DNA of 49,443 nt from a bacterium (GCA_029567195.1 JAKQLJ010000017.1:1-49443), one strand, 5' to 3'. Positions 8,638 through 17,580 are shown, counted from the stretch's first letter. The notes: generated by a model from the letters alone, not told the origin. Made by a program: numbers and translations.

Positions 8638-9252
8638 TCACAAGCGCAAAAGCCTTTCCATCACTTCCATCATTCCTTCTTCCTGTTTTTTTTCCGGCAA
8701 GAAATCCAAAAGAATTTCCCTGATGTGCACCGGATCTTCTTCATGAATGGGAATGTGAACATAAGGAAGGAGGTAGCTTTTGTTTTTAAGGCTCAAAATT
8801 TTCATATGCGGCGGCTCATAAAAAATCCAGAACGATTCAATATTGTCAAAATCATACATCTCTTTCCCGGCTACCACGCCGTCATAGGTCAAGATGAAAT
8901 CGAGAATTCTCGGCTCTTTTTGGATATAAATATAGCCTACCATGCCGATAAGAATAAAAGTGATGGCCATTATCAGGCTATCGGAATAAAGTGCCCAAAC
9001 AACAATAGCGCCTAAAATTACAGTTATCCAGATATACCATTTTCTATCTCGCTCGTATTCTTCGAATTCTGGCGCTTTCCAATGGGCAAGGACGTCTGTG
9101 GAATGTTCCGGAATCATTTTTTCTTCTGCCGGTTCCAAAAGCGGCTTTTCATTGGAGCCATATAAAAAATTGTCTATTTTTCTTTCTCTTGCATCATCAT
9201 GGCGCATATTGGCGTTAATGCTGTTTTTTTGACCCTGTTTTTCTATATACAT
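8638..9252 (-). CDS. Hypothetical membrane protein
   Basis: Central two-TM stretch WYIWITVILGAIVVWALYSDSLIMAITFILIGMVGYIYI. Confidence 0.75.
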   Translation of the reverse strand: MYIEKQGQKNSINANMRHDDARERKIDNFLYGSNEKPLLEPAEEKMIPEHSTDVLAHWKAPEFEEYERDRKWYIWITVILGAIVVWALYSDSLIMAITFILIGMVGYIYIQKEPRILDFILTYDGVVAGKEMYDFDNIESFWIFYEPPHMKILSLKNKSYLLPYVHIPIHEEDPVHIREILLDFLPEKKQEEGMMEVMERLLRL

Positions 9253-9383
9253 TTTTTTGATTTTATTCTAGCTAAATATTATCACAGTTGAATTTAAATG
9301 ACTAATTAATAAAATCCGGGGTTTACAAAGACCCTTATAATTGGTAATATGATGCTTATGGGATTAAGCCAAAGCGGGTTTTT

Positions 9384-9470
9384 GGAAGGGTGGCTGAGTG
9401 GCTGAAAGCAGCACACTGCTAATGTGTTGACCTCGAAAGGGGTCCGTGGGTTCGAATCCCACCCCTTCCG
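9384..9470 (+). tRNA. tRNA-Ser (GCU)
   Basis: Class II tRNA, acceptor GGAAGGG/CCCTTCC, anticodon loop CTGCTAA. Confidence 0.93.
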
Positions 9471-9608
9471 CCTTCAATCCGTCATATTGGATTTTCGGTT
9501 TGACAAAGTTCGCAGTAGTTTTGCGAAGACGACCAAGCGATCTCGGCGTAATATATCAAAATTTTTTGGGGGCATGTGAGTGTTTGTATTTTAGTTCTGT
9601 AGAAAAGC

Positions 9609-9695
9609 GGAGGAGTGCCCGAGTGGTTTAAGGGAACAGTCTTGAAAACTGTCGTATCGGAAACGGTACCGTGAGTTCGAATCTCACCTCCTCCG
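9609..9695 (+). tRNA. tRNA-Ser (UGA)
   Basis: Class II tRNA, acceptor GGAGGAG/CTCCTCC, anticodon loop CTTGAAA. Confidence 0.93.
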
Positions 9696-9761
9696 CATCA
9701 AGCTTGCGTTATCGAGCAAGACCCGAGAGCCACAAGGGTCGCTCAATAAGAAAGAACGCTA

Positions 9762-9783
9762 AGACCGCCTTATGGGCGGTTTT
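9762..9783 (+). terminator. Rho-independent terminator
   Basis: ACCGCCttatGGGCGGTTTT. Confidence 0.65.
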
Positions 9784-9843
9784 GAAGTTTCTCTGGCAGA
9801 TATTTACATGGTTATAATTATGTAAAAATGGTATAATAGAGCT

Positions 9844-11016
9844 ATGGAAAACGACCAAAAACATCTTAACTATAATGACACTATCAATCTCGGTTCTTAT
9901 TATACACCAGAGGTTATTGTGGATTTGGCTTATTCCATTTTGCAAAAAAATATTCCAAACATTAAATATTTTACAATTTTAGATTCGTCTTGCGGATACG
10001 GTTCATTTTTAGCAAAAAAAGATATTGCAAAAAGATGGGTTGGAGCAGATATTGATCAAGAGGCTATTTCTGAAGCCAAGAAAATAATTGGCGATATTGA
10101 TTATATCCATCTAAATTCACTCTCAAATGTTTGCCGCAAAAATCTTACAATTAGAAATGATGAAAAACTTATAGTCATAGGCAATCCGCCATATAATGAC
10201 ACCACATCCATAATTAGGAATTCTATAAAAGATGTTTCTATCCAAGACAAGATTGATACTGACATAAAAACCAGAGACTTGGGAATGTCGTTTTTGCTTT
10301 CTTACGATAAGCTCAAAGCAGATTATATTTGTGTTTTGCATCCCTTATCGTATCTAATTAAAAAAGCAAATTTTTCGTTACTTTCAAAATTTTCCAGAAA
10401 CTATAAATTAATTGACGGAATAATTATAAGCAGTCATGAGTTTTCTAATACCTCTCGAGGCATGGCCTTTCCCATCCTAGTAGCTTTTTACAAAAGAGAT
10501 CAGAGGGGAATGACTTATGATCATATTCAAAATTATAAATTTAAGGTTAAAGATGATGGCTCTTTCTGTTTGAATGATTTCGACACCATAGTTAATTATG
10601 TCCAAAAATATCCAAATAAAAAATATTTGAATAAAAACGACAAGCCAGTCGCAAAATTTTGGACGCTGAGAGATATAAACGCACTCAAGCGCAATCGTAC
10701 TTTTATTGATTCTGATACCTATAACACCGTTTATGTATTAATGGAAAAACTCCCTTATTATTGTTATATTGATGTTTTCAAGCAATACGCAGATAGGATG
10801 CCATATTTTATTGGAAATTGTGATGTAATAATTGATAACAAAAAATTTAATGAGATAAAAGAATGCTTTGTTGCGCAAAGTATTCACACAAATCCCATTT
10901 TAAAAAATAAATTTAAATTTAGGGAAATTCCTAATGCTAAATTAAAAATAGAAAAATATTTTAAGGAATTATTAGGTAGTAAATTAGGTGAAAAATATGC
11001 CAAAAATTTTAATTAA
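9844..11016 (+). CDS. DNA adenine methyltransferase (type II RM)
   Basis: SAM motif LDSSCGYGSFL and catalytic IGNPPYND. Confidence 0.88.
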   Translation: MENDQKHLNYNDTINLGSYYTPEVIVDLAYSILQKNIPNIKYFTILDSSCGYGSFLAKKDIAKRWVGADIDQEAISEAKKIIGDIDYIHLNSLSNVCRKNLTIRNDEKLIVIGNPPYNDTTSIIRNSIKDVSIQDKIDTDIKTRDLGMSFLLSYDKLKADYICVLHPLSYLIKKANFSLLSKFSRNYKLIDGIIISSHEFSNTSRGMAFPILVAFYKRDQRGMTYDHIQNYKFKVKDDGSFCLNDFDTIVNYVQKYPNKKYLNKNDKPVAKFWTLRDINALKRNRTFIDSDTYNTVYVLMEKLPYYCYIDVFKQYADRMPYFIGNCDVIIDNKKFNEIKECFVAQSIHTNPILKNKFKFREIPNAKLKIEKYFKELLGSKLGEKYAKNFN

Positions 11017-11758
11017 AGAAAGGGAGCGTAAAATTGAAGTGCCAATACTGTTAACTGCTGTTAGCGGAAAAATTCGTGTTAAAAAACGCTCGATTGTGAA
11101 TGAATATGGAACGCCAGTTGCGGTTAGACGAGATGGATTTTCTTTGAACAATTATGTAGAATGGCAAATTGGTTATGATGTTGTTAAGAAAGAAACTGAA
11201 AAGCTTGCGGAGTCATCTTTACCAGACACAGAGTTTATTGGTGCAAACGGGAAGACTAAAGCACTTTATGAATTATCAGAATATATTTGGTATTTTTATA
11301 AATGGAATATTGTGTCAAAAACAGATCTAGAGAATATTATCGATTATCTGAGTTTGATGCCAGGTAATAATTTAATTGATAATAATTCCGAGTTACAAAT
11401 TGATCGTAGCCATCCAACGACCAAAAATATAAACGGATTTGATTTTGAATATACTCAAGTCAAATATCCTCTTCTGATCTATAAATTTAACGGATATGAA
11501 ATTGTCACTGAAATAAAGATTACTGAGAAGCAATATGCTATTGGCACCCAACCCATGTTATATTTATGTTTCCCGATTACAGAGCTAAAATCGGAAACCA
11601 ATTTAGTTGGACGAACTGCCAATGCAAAAGAAATTGCCCATTTTGAAATCTCAGAGAGCAATATTAAAGTGTTTTTGGAGATGTTAAAAATGTTTGGTAT
11701 TTTGTCAAAAAATCACAAACACGACATTCTACAGATTATCAATACGATTATAAATTAG
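10997..11758 (+). CDS. Candidate cognate type II restriction endonuclease
   Basis: Overlaps the MTase 3' end in another frame (ATG at 10997; track uses GTG at 10988); size and position fit an REase; fold not assigned. Confidence 0.55.
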   Translation: MPKILIKERERKIEVPILLTAVSGKIRVKKRSIVNEYGTPVAVRRDGFSLNNYVEWQIGYDVVKKETEKLAESSLPDTEFIGANGKTKALYELSEYIWYFYKWNIVSKTDLENIIDYLSLMPGNNLIDNNSELQIDRSHPTTKNINGFDFEYTQVKYPLLIYKFNGYEIVTEIKITEKQYAIGTQPMLYLCFPITELKSETNLVGRTANAKEIAHFEISESNIKVFLEMLKMFGILSKNHKHDILQIINTIIN

Positions 11759-12059
11759 GCGGCGCGCCAGTCTCACTGGCACGAAATTCGGCGGTGGCGA
11801 AAGCGAGGGCGGGTAAAAATTCCTTCCCACCAACTTCCTTCCTTTTTGCCTGCTCGAGTGATTAGATTTCAAAATTTGCAATCCGGATTTTCATCAAAAA
11901 AGGTTCGGATTTTAACCAAAAGGCACTGCCAAGTTTTGCATTACCTATTTTTATGATAAACTATAAGCAATAAAAAACCAGTCAGGTTATGAAAAAGATT
12001 ATGAAAAAAACAAACAGAAAATAATTCTTAAGAAGTCAGTTTTAAGCGTTAGTCAAAGA

Positions 12060-14207
12060 ATGTTTTTTAGTTTTCTTTTGGTTTTTATTTTTGGTTTTTG
12101 CTTTGGAGCAAGGGCCAGCGCAACGACATATTATGTTAGTCAAAGCGCTACTAATGGATACAATATAGGAGTTGATACCAATAGCGGACAGACAAAGGAA
12201 CTCCCGTTTCTTACTGTGGGGAAAGCGGTCAGTACTTATAGCGCCGGCGATACTATTGTGCTAAATGACGGAACATATTTAACAACCGCTGGAGGATCCG
12301 GAGCTGCATATCTGACATTGACAAAAGCAGTTACGATAAATGCTGAAACTACTCTCGGAGCTACAATAACATCAACCTCGGCATCTTATACCATCTATAT
12401 AAATCCATCAGCAACGGGAACCTATACATTTGGAAGTTTAATTTTAAATTCTAATAACGTTTCTTATACATCTCTAACATTAGCCAACTCGGCATATAAT
12501 CCAACTCTTGTTTTAAACGGAACCAGAATATTAAATCCCACCTTACGGGGGATAATAGTTACAGAAGGCAATCCCGCCTTAATTGATGTAAATGATGCTT
12601 CTATTTACATATCCAGTCTTAGCAATGCCGGAACGATATTTGATTTGTCTTATCTGGCGGCTGGGAACGTAGAGATAGATGGACTGACATTAAATGTTAC
12701 CACAGCGGCTGGCGCGGCAAGCGTTGAAGGTATTAAGATAGTTTCTTCGACCGGAACAGGCTCAACAGTGAGCGTAAAAAATGTTACCGGCAGTGTTTCC
12801 AGTGCTGTTGGAAATGTGAATCCCGGAGTAATTTCAATAAACAATATTCCTTCGGCTGAAGTTTCAGATTTCGATATCACTCTAACCGCTGCCGGAACAT
12901 ATGGCATCAACATCATAACAGGAAGTGGCGCTAGCATTCACGACGGAACGATTAACTATAACGCTCCTGCTGGATATGCCATTTATTCCAATGCTCCGTC
13001 AATAAGCATTTATGGAAATACGGTTAGTAATAATAACACGGATCAGTCGAAAACTCCCCACGGAATAGCTATTTATAATACGACCGGCGGCCATGTCTAT
13101 CAAAATAGCGTTTCTGGTTTTTGTCCTGCTTATCTTGCTGCCCTTACAGATGCCACGACAATGTTTGATTATAATATAGTTATGAATCCTTATGGGAATT
13201 ATCAGCTCTATGCGAAAGGAGCCACAGGTTCGAAGTTTTATAACAACACGGTCTATGCCAGGACGGGATATAACGGAGTTTGTATGGGAATGCAGGACAA
13301 TGGAGTAACCCATAGCACAGGAGTGGAATATAAAAACAATATTTGCTATGACTCATCGACAAGTCCTAAGTTTTTATTTACTGATGCGAATCAAACCGCA
13401 ACATTTTCAAATAATCTCTATTATTCTCCCGAGGCATTAATAGCCACGTCTTGGCAATATGGAGGTTCAAATTATAGCACTTTTGCGAATTGGCAATCCG
13501 CAGAGGCTTCGGCAATATGGGGAGATCCGCTTTTTGTTTCTTCTTCCGACTATAATCTTCAATCTACTTCTCCTGCTATCAATGCCGGAATAGATGTTTC
13601 TCTTACTGCTGATTATGCGGGCAATCCAATTTGCGGTCTTCCTGATGTTGGCGCTTACGAAAATTGTGTTAGTGAGGAGGAGGAAGAAGAAGAAAACGAT
13701 CTTAATGTTCATTCCGTTAAACTGACATCCACTGAAAACTCAGTTACTCTCAAATGGAAAACTGACAATAATACTAAATCAATCGTAAAATATGGGATAA
13801 ATAAAAATATTAGAAAAAATAAAAAAGATAATGATAAGGAAAAAAATCACAAAATGACCATAAAAAATCTTCTTCCTAACACTCAATACTACTTTAAGAT
13901 AAAAGCCAAGGATAGTGAAAATAATGAGGATTCCAGTCGGGTTCATTCTATAAAAACATTGCCAAGGACAGTGATTGCCCGAACAGTCTTGTCATCTCAG
14001 AAAGAAAATCAAGCCAAGAACGAAACCGCACCTAACGCTTGCTCGTATGTCGTAGAGCCCGGCGATGCCTTATGGAGTATTGCTAAAAAAATATACGGCG
14101 ATCCCACAGCTTACTTGTTGATCATTGAGAAAAATAAAAATAATTATCCGAATATCGGATCAAAACTGTTAGTCGGGCAAAAATTAACTTTTGATTGCGA
14201 TAATTAG
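12060..14207 (+). CDS. Secreted parallel beta-helix protein with fibronectin-III-like and C-terminal LysM domains
   Basis: Pectate-lyase-type repeats (YNNTVYARTGYN, INAGIDVSLTADYAGNP..PDVGAYE), FnIII-like segment, LysM CSYVVEPGDALWSIAKKIYGDPTAYLLIIEKN..NIGSKLLVGQKL. Confidence 0.85.
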   Translation: MFFSFLLVFIFGFCFGARASATTYYVSQSATNGYNIGVDTNSGQTKELPFLTVGKAVSTYSAGDTIVLNDGTYLTTAGGSGAAYLTLTKAVTINAETTLGATITSTSASYTIYINPSATGTYTFGSLILNSNNVSYTSLTLANSAYNPTLVLNGTRILNPTLRGIIVTEGNPALIDVNDASIYISSLSNAGTIFDLSYLAAGNVEIDGLTLNVTTAAGAASVEGIKIVSSTGTGSTVSVKNVTGSVSSAVGNVNPGVISINNIPSAEVSDFDITLTAAGTYGINIITGSGASIHDGTINYNAPAGYAIYSNAPSISIYGNTVSNNNTDQSKTPHGIAIYNTTGGHVYQNSVSGFCPAYLAALTDATTMFDYNIVMNPYGNYQLYAKGATGSKFYNNTVYARTGYNGVCMGMQDNGVTHSTGVEYKNNICYDSSTSPKFLFTDANQTATFSNNLYYSPEALIATSWQYGGSNYSTFANWQSAEASAIWGDPLFVSSSDYNLQSTSPAINAGIDVSLTADYAGNPICGLPDVGAYENCVSEEEEEEENDLNVHSVKLTSTENSVTLKWKTDNNTKSIVKYGINKNIRKNKKDNDKEKNHKMTIKNLLPNTQYYFKIKAKDSENNEDSSRVHSIKTLPRTVIARTVLSSQKENQAKNETAPNACSYVVEPGDALWSIAKKIYGDPTAYLLIIEKNKNNYPNIGSKLLVGQKLTFDCDN

Positions 14208-14310
14208 TAAAATTAATATAATCATTATCTAAAATATTTTTATAAATTTCTATCACCGACGATTTACTTTTCCGGCCGACTGTGCTAAAATACGAATAAA
14301 GAAGGAATTT

Positions 14311-15057
14311 ATGCTGGAACAAGAACTGCAAAAATTGGGATTGTCGGATAAAGAGGCGAGAATATACCTAGCTTCGCTTCAGCTTGGCAAATCGCCGGTT
14401 CAGGAGATTGCCGAGCAGGCGAAAGTTAATCGTGGAACGGCTTATGATATCATCCGGTCTTTAATGAATAAGGGTCTAATGAGCTCATTTGATCAAGGCA
14501 AAAAAACCTATTTCACGGCCGAATCGCCGGAGCGGCTTTCTAGTCTCATAAAAATCCAAGGAGAAGAACTAAAGCTTAAGGAAAAGGAATTTTCCAAATA
14601 TCTACCGGAGCTGCGTTCGATGTATGGATCGGCGGATAATAAGCCTAAAGTGAAGTATTATGAAGGCAGAGAAGGCATACTTGCTATTCAGGAGGAATGT
14701 CTTAAGGTGAAAACAAAAAATATATATGGGATTACATGCCTTGATACAGTTGCTAATTTGTTTCCCGAAACATTTAAATATTATTCACCAAAAAGAATAT
14801 CCAAAGGAATACAATCAAAAGTTATTTATACGACAATAAATGTGCCCCCGCTTAACCATGAGGATGACAAAATATCTCTTCGCGAAATGAAGCACATTCC
14901 TCATGAAGAATTTCCTTTTTCTATAGATATAACGATTTTTGATAATAAAGTTGCTTTTAGGTCATTAAATGAGGAAAAACCAGGCGGAGTTATTATAGAA
15001 GATAAACAGATTGCTGAATCTATGGTGGCAATATTTAACCGACTTTGGGAAAAATGA
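14311..15057 (+). CDS. TrmB-family HTH transcriptional regulator
   Basis: LGLSDKEARIYLASLQLGKSPVQEIAEQAKVNRGTAYDIIRSLMNKGL plus a C-terminal TrmB-like domain. Confidence 0.9.
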   Translation: MLEQELQKLGLSDKEARIYLASLQLGKSPVQEIAEQAKVNRGTAYDIIRSLMNKGLMSSFDQGKKTYFTAESPERLSSLIKIQGEELKLKEKEFSKYLPELRSMYGSADNKPKVKYYEGREGILAIQEECLKVKTKNIYGITCLDTVANLFPETFKYYSPKRISKGIQSKVIYTTINVPPLNHEDDKISLREMKHIPHEEFPFSIDITIFDNKVAFRSLNEEKPGGVIIEDKQIAESMVAIFNRLWEK

Positions 15058-15085
15058 TTAGAGTTTCTTCTACATTTATTGAAGA

Positions 15086-15116
15086 GTGAAATGCCTATAA
15101 TAAGGGCATTTTTTGA
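15086..15116 (+). terminator. Rho-independent terminator
   Basis: AAATGCCtataataaGGGCATTTTTT. Confidence 0.75.
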
Positions 15117-15142
15117 TATAATTGGAGTTTCGTAGATATAGA

Positions 15143-15172
15143 TTGACAAAATCAGAAATAGGTGCTATACTT
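15143..15172 (+). promoter_or_regulatory. Sigma70 promoter (TTGACA-N17-TATACT)
   Basis: ttgacaaaatcagaaataggtgctatact. Confidence 0.8.
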
Positions 15173-15175
15173 CCT

Positions 15176-15495
15176 GCAGTTGGTTTATTATAGCAGAAAG
15201 GAGGTAAAATACAGTGGGCGGATTCTAGCTGAAAAAGCTTCATTAACAGAAAGGATTGTGTAGATGCGGCGATTTTATCGGATTTAGGTTAAGAATGGCT
15301 AAAATGAGCGATTTATTGTTATGATCGCCAGCGTCCGCAAAAGGCAAGGGAGTTGTACTGTTTATTCAAGAAGGCAGGGAGAACACTTTGACACCCTGCA
15401 ACCGCGGGAAAACGCTTGAAACCCGCGGCGTAATATGACAAGGCGCTCGCTGATCTTCCCAAAGAGGACGACACGAGCGCCTCTTTTTTTATCTA
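15176..15495 (+). ncRNA. Structured putative ncRNA (about 320 nt), class unknown
   Basis: Promoter just upstream; nested helices GGCGAT/ATCGCC, GCAGGG/CCCTGC, CCGCGGG/CCCGCGG; no significant ORF; ends in a terminator. Confidence 0.55.
15440..15492 (+). terminator. Rho-independent terminator
   Basis: AAGGCGCTCG...CGAGCGCCTCTTTTTTT. Confidence 0.85.
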
Positions 15496-15627
15496 TTTTT
15501 TATGTTTTCAAAAGCTTGAAAAAACACGGATAAAAAATAATAGGCATAAGTCTGCTAAATTATAATACTAAAATAAGGCTTAAATAGTGTATAAAACAAC
15601 AATGACAAAAAATAATGTAGAAAAGAC

Positions 15628-15657
15628 TTGACAAAATTTCAGTCGTTTGCTATACTC
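15628..15657 (+). promoter_or_regulatory. Sigma70 promoter (TTGACA-N17-TATACT)
   Basis: ttgacaaaatttcagtcgtttgctatact; followed by a ~290-nt leader with helices CTGGTT/AACCAG, CTTATC/GATAAG, CCCTCACTT/AAGTGAGGG. Confidence 0.8.
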
Positions 15658-15944
15658 CCAAAGTCAAGCTAAAAGATAGATTCGTCTGGCGCTGGTTATA
15701 AGTAATATATTTTGAACCAGAAATAAAGATGAATCACTTATCTGTTTGATAAGATAAAAAATACGGTGAATATCAGGCCCTTTGACAACTTACCCTCACT
15801 TTTCTTCGCAAATTAGCTTTGTTGGGAGAAGTGAGGGAGTTATATCACATTCAACTTTTACCCGATTTGTAAATAGTTCTAAATTTTTAGAGGGAAAAAC
15901 ATTGGGTTTTTTCAATCAAATCACTCTTGCTTAGGGAGGTTACA

Positions 15945-16256
15945 ATGATCAAGAAACACAAGATCTTTCAAGTAATCCAGGAGGGAGTAATCCCGAATGG
16001 AGGCAGGGTCGAACGCTGGAAAAGCTGCAACGGAGAGTTCCATGTGGACTTTCTGATTGAGCTTTTCTTCGAGGAGAATGGTGAGGTCGCATTTGCCAGG
16101 CAACTTTTAGAAATAGAAGTCGGCCAGTGCGATTGTCAAATCATTCTCAAATACACTTTCCCTTTTTCCCAGGATGAATCCGATGAATTTGACTGGGACG
16201 ATGATCTACTAGCTGCAATGGAGGCTGGTAGATTAGAAAACTTCGCTACTCTCTAA
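15945..16256 (+). CDS. Array ORF A: hypothetical protein, paralogue of ORF B
   Basis: SD agggagg before ATG; shares GG.V.R.K.CNGE.H.DFL pattern with ORF B. Confidence 0.7.
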   Translation: MIKKHKIFQVIQEGVIPNGGRVERWKSCNGEFHVDFLIELFFEENGEVAFARQLLEIEVGQCDCQIILKYTFPFSQDESDEFDWDDDLLAAMEAGRLENFATL

Positions 16257-16290
16257 AAGTTTGTAAATAGTTATAAATTTTTAGAGGGAA
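16237..16290 (+). repeat. Array hairpin element 1
   Basis: AAAACTTCGC then CTCTCTAAAA/TTTTAGAGGG stem. Confidence 0.8.
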
Positions 16291-16341
16291 AAACATTGGG
16301 TTTTTCCGATTGTCCTTTCGCTTTATTATAGGAGGCATACC

Positions 16342-16660
16342 ATGCGCGACTGCTGCTATATAATTTTCGAAACCGTCGAAGAAGGAACCACCCTCGATGG
16401 CGGCGTGGTTTTGCGGTCAAAAGGCTGCAATGGAGAAAATCATATGGATTTTCTTCATACGGTCTGTTATGACCAAGACGGGGGAGTTGAATGGTCCGAT
16501 GAGTTAGCTTATATCAATCGGGGCCGTTGTGATCATGGATGGTTTACTACATCCCGCCGTCTTTGCTGATAACTCCTTCCCGGATGAATATCATTGTCCG
16601 GTCGCACAGCTACCAGCTGGAATGAGGGCTGGTAGATTAAAAAACTTCGCAACTCTCTAA
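16342..16660 (+). pseudogene. Array ORF B: frameshifted paralogue of ORF A
   Basis: Annotated ORF stops at 16569, but a +1 frame continues FADNSFPDEYHCPVAQLPAGMRAGRLKNFATL*, matching the C-terminus of A (EAGRLENFATL*). Confidence 0.65.
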
Positions 16661-16704
16661 GACATCTTTATTTACTAATGTGAGTCGAGATGTCTTAGAG
16701 GGGA
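16641..16704 (+). repeat. Array hairpin element 2
   Basis: AAAACTTCGC then CTCTCTAAGACATCT/AGATGTCTTAGAGGG. Confidence 0.8.
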
Positions 16705-17061
16705 TTTGTTTTCCTCTTGCACTCTGCAAGATTTACCTCTGCACCATTTCTACGTCGATTATTTTTGAAGAAATAATTTAATTAGAAATGGTGCGGGGTG
16801 GGACAAAATTTTTACCTGCGAAGTTTTTATTTTGTTTAAAATCTCATCGAGATGATCTTGTGGAGTCCAAGAGGGAAGCAAATTATTCTCGCAGTAGTTT
16901 TGCTAGTTTCTTCAGAGTAAAAAACTAGCCTACGGCGTAGCTGAAACGTCGTGGAACACGGAATTATTTCGTGGCCGGAAAGATTTCGGGTTTCCTGGGA
17001 ACCTACTTATCTTTTCAGCAAGGATCAGAGAAGGGGAGAACTGGTCTAAATCAGCGATTAT

Positions 17062-17115
17062 AAACTTCGCTTCCCTTAAAAAATTTTTATTTGAAAAGAA
17101 ATTTTTTAAGGGAAA
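17062..17115 (+). repeat. Array hairpin element 3
   Basis: AAACTTCGC then TTCCCTTAAAAAATTT/AAATTTTTTAAGGGAA (16/16 bp). Confidence 0.8.
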
Positions 17116-17151
17116 TAAAAACTAAAACAATCAGACTGCCGTGGAGGGGTT

Positions 17152-17343
17152 ATGGCAGATCAAATCATTCGTATTTCCGGCCAGTATCGTACTTACTCTT
17201 GGACAAGAGGTCTTGCACCTCAACGTCCGGTGCGGTCGCTGGAAGAAGAGGCTCGGAGAAATCCGCAGGCCGTTATCTTCCGCCTTCTCAATGAGGGTCG
17301 TGAAGATGAGGCTGAGAATTTTTTCCAACGCTTCGTCCAGTAA
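17152..17343 (+). CDS. Array ORF D: hypothetical 63-aa protein
   Basis: SD ggaggggtt before ATG; MADQIIRISGQYRTYSWTRGLAPQ... Confidence 0.55.
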   Translation: MADQIIRISGQYRTYSWTRGLAPQRPVRSLEEEARRNPQAVIFRLLNEGREDEAENFFQRFVQ

Positions 17344-17465
17344 GGCCACTGCTTATCCCATAGCAGAATATAAAATGGGCGTAATACTCCGGGGAAGCAC
17401 CGGGGCGCGAGATGCCTGTCTCCCGCGTACAATCAAGTTTTAGCGGACAGGAAAAATGAGAGTGA

Positions 17466-17520
17466 TAAAAACTTCGCACTCTCTAAAAGATTATTTTTCT
17501 AAGTAATTTTTTAGAGGGAA
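17466..17520 (+). repeat. Array hairpin element 4
   Basis: AAAACTTCGC then CTCTCTAAAAGATTA/TAATTTTTTAGAGGG. Confidence 0.8.
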
Positions 17521-17580
17521 AAAACTTCGCAAATGATTTGCGGGGTTTTTCATTCCAAAACAATTTAAAGGGAGTGAGAC

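Noticed and set aside
9446-9631. 61-aa ORF over the tRNA-Ser genes
   Set aside because: Overlaps tRNA sequence; chance ORF.
15176-15495. Known ncRNA (tmRNA, RNase P RNA, SRP RNA, 6S)
   Set aside because: None of the conserved cores I know is visible; left as unknown class.
16891-17040. Hidden coding region in noncoding unit C
   Set aside because: No ORF with SD and no similarity between frames; treated as noncoding.
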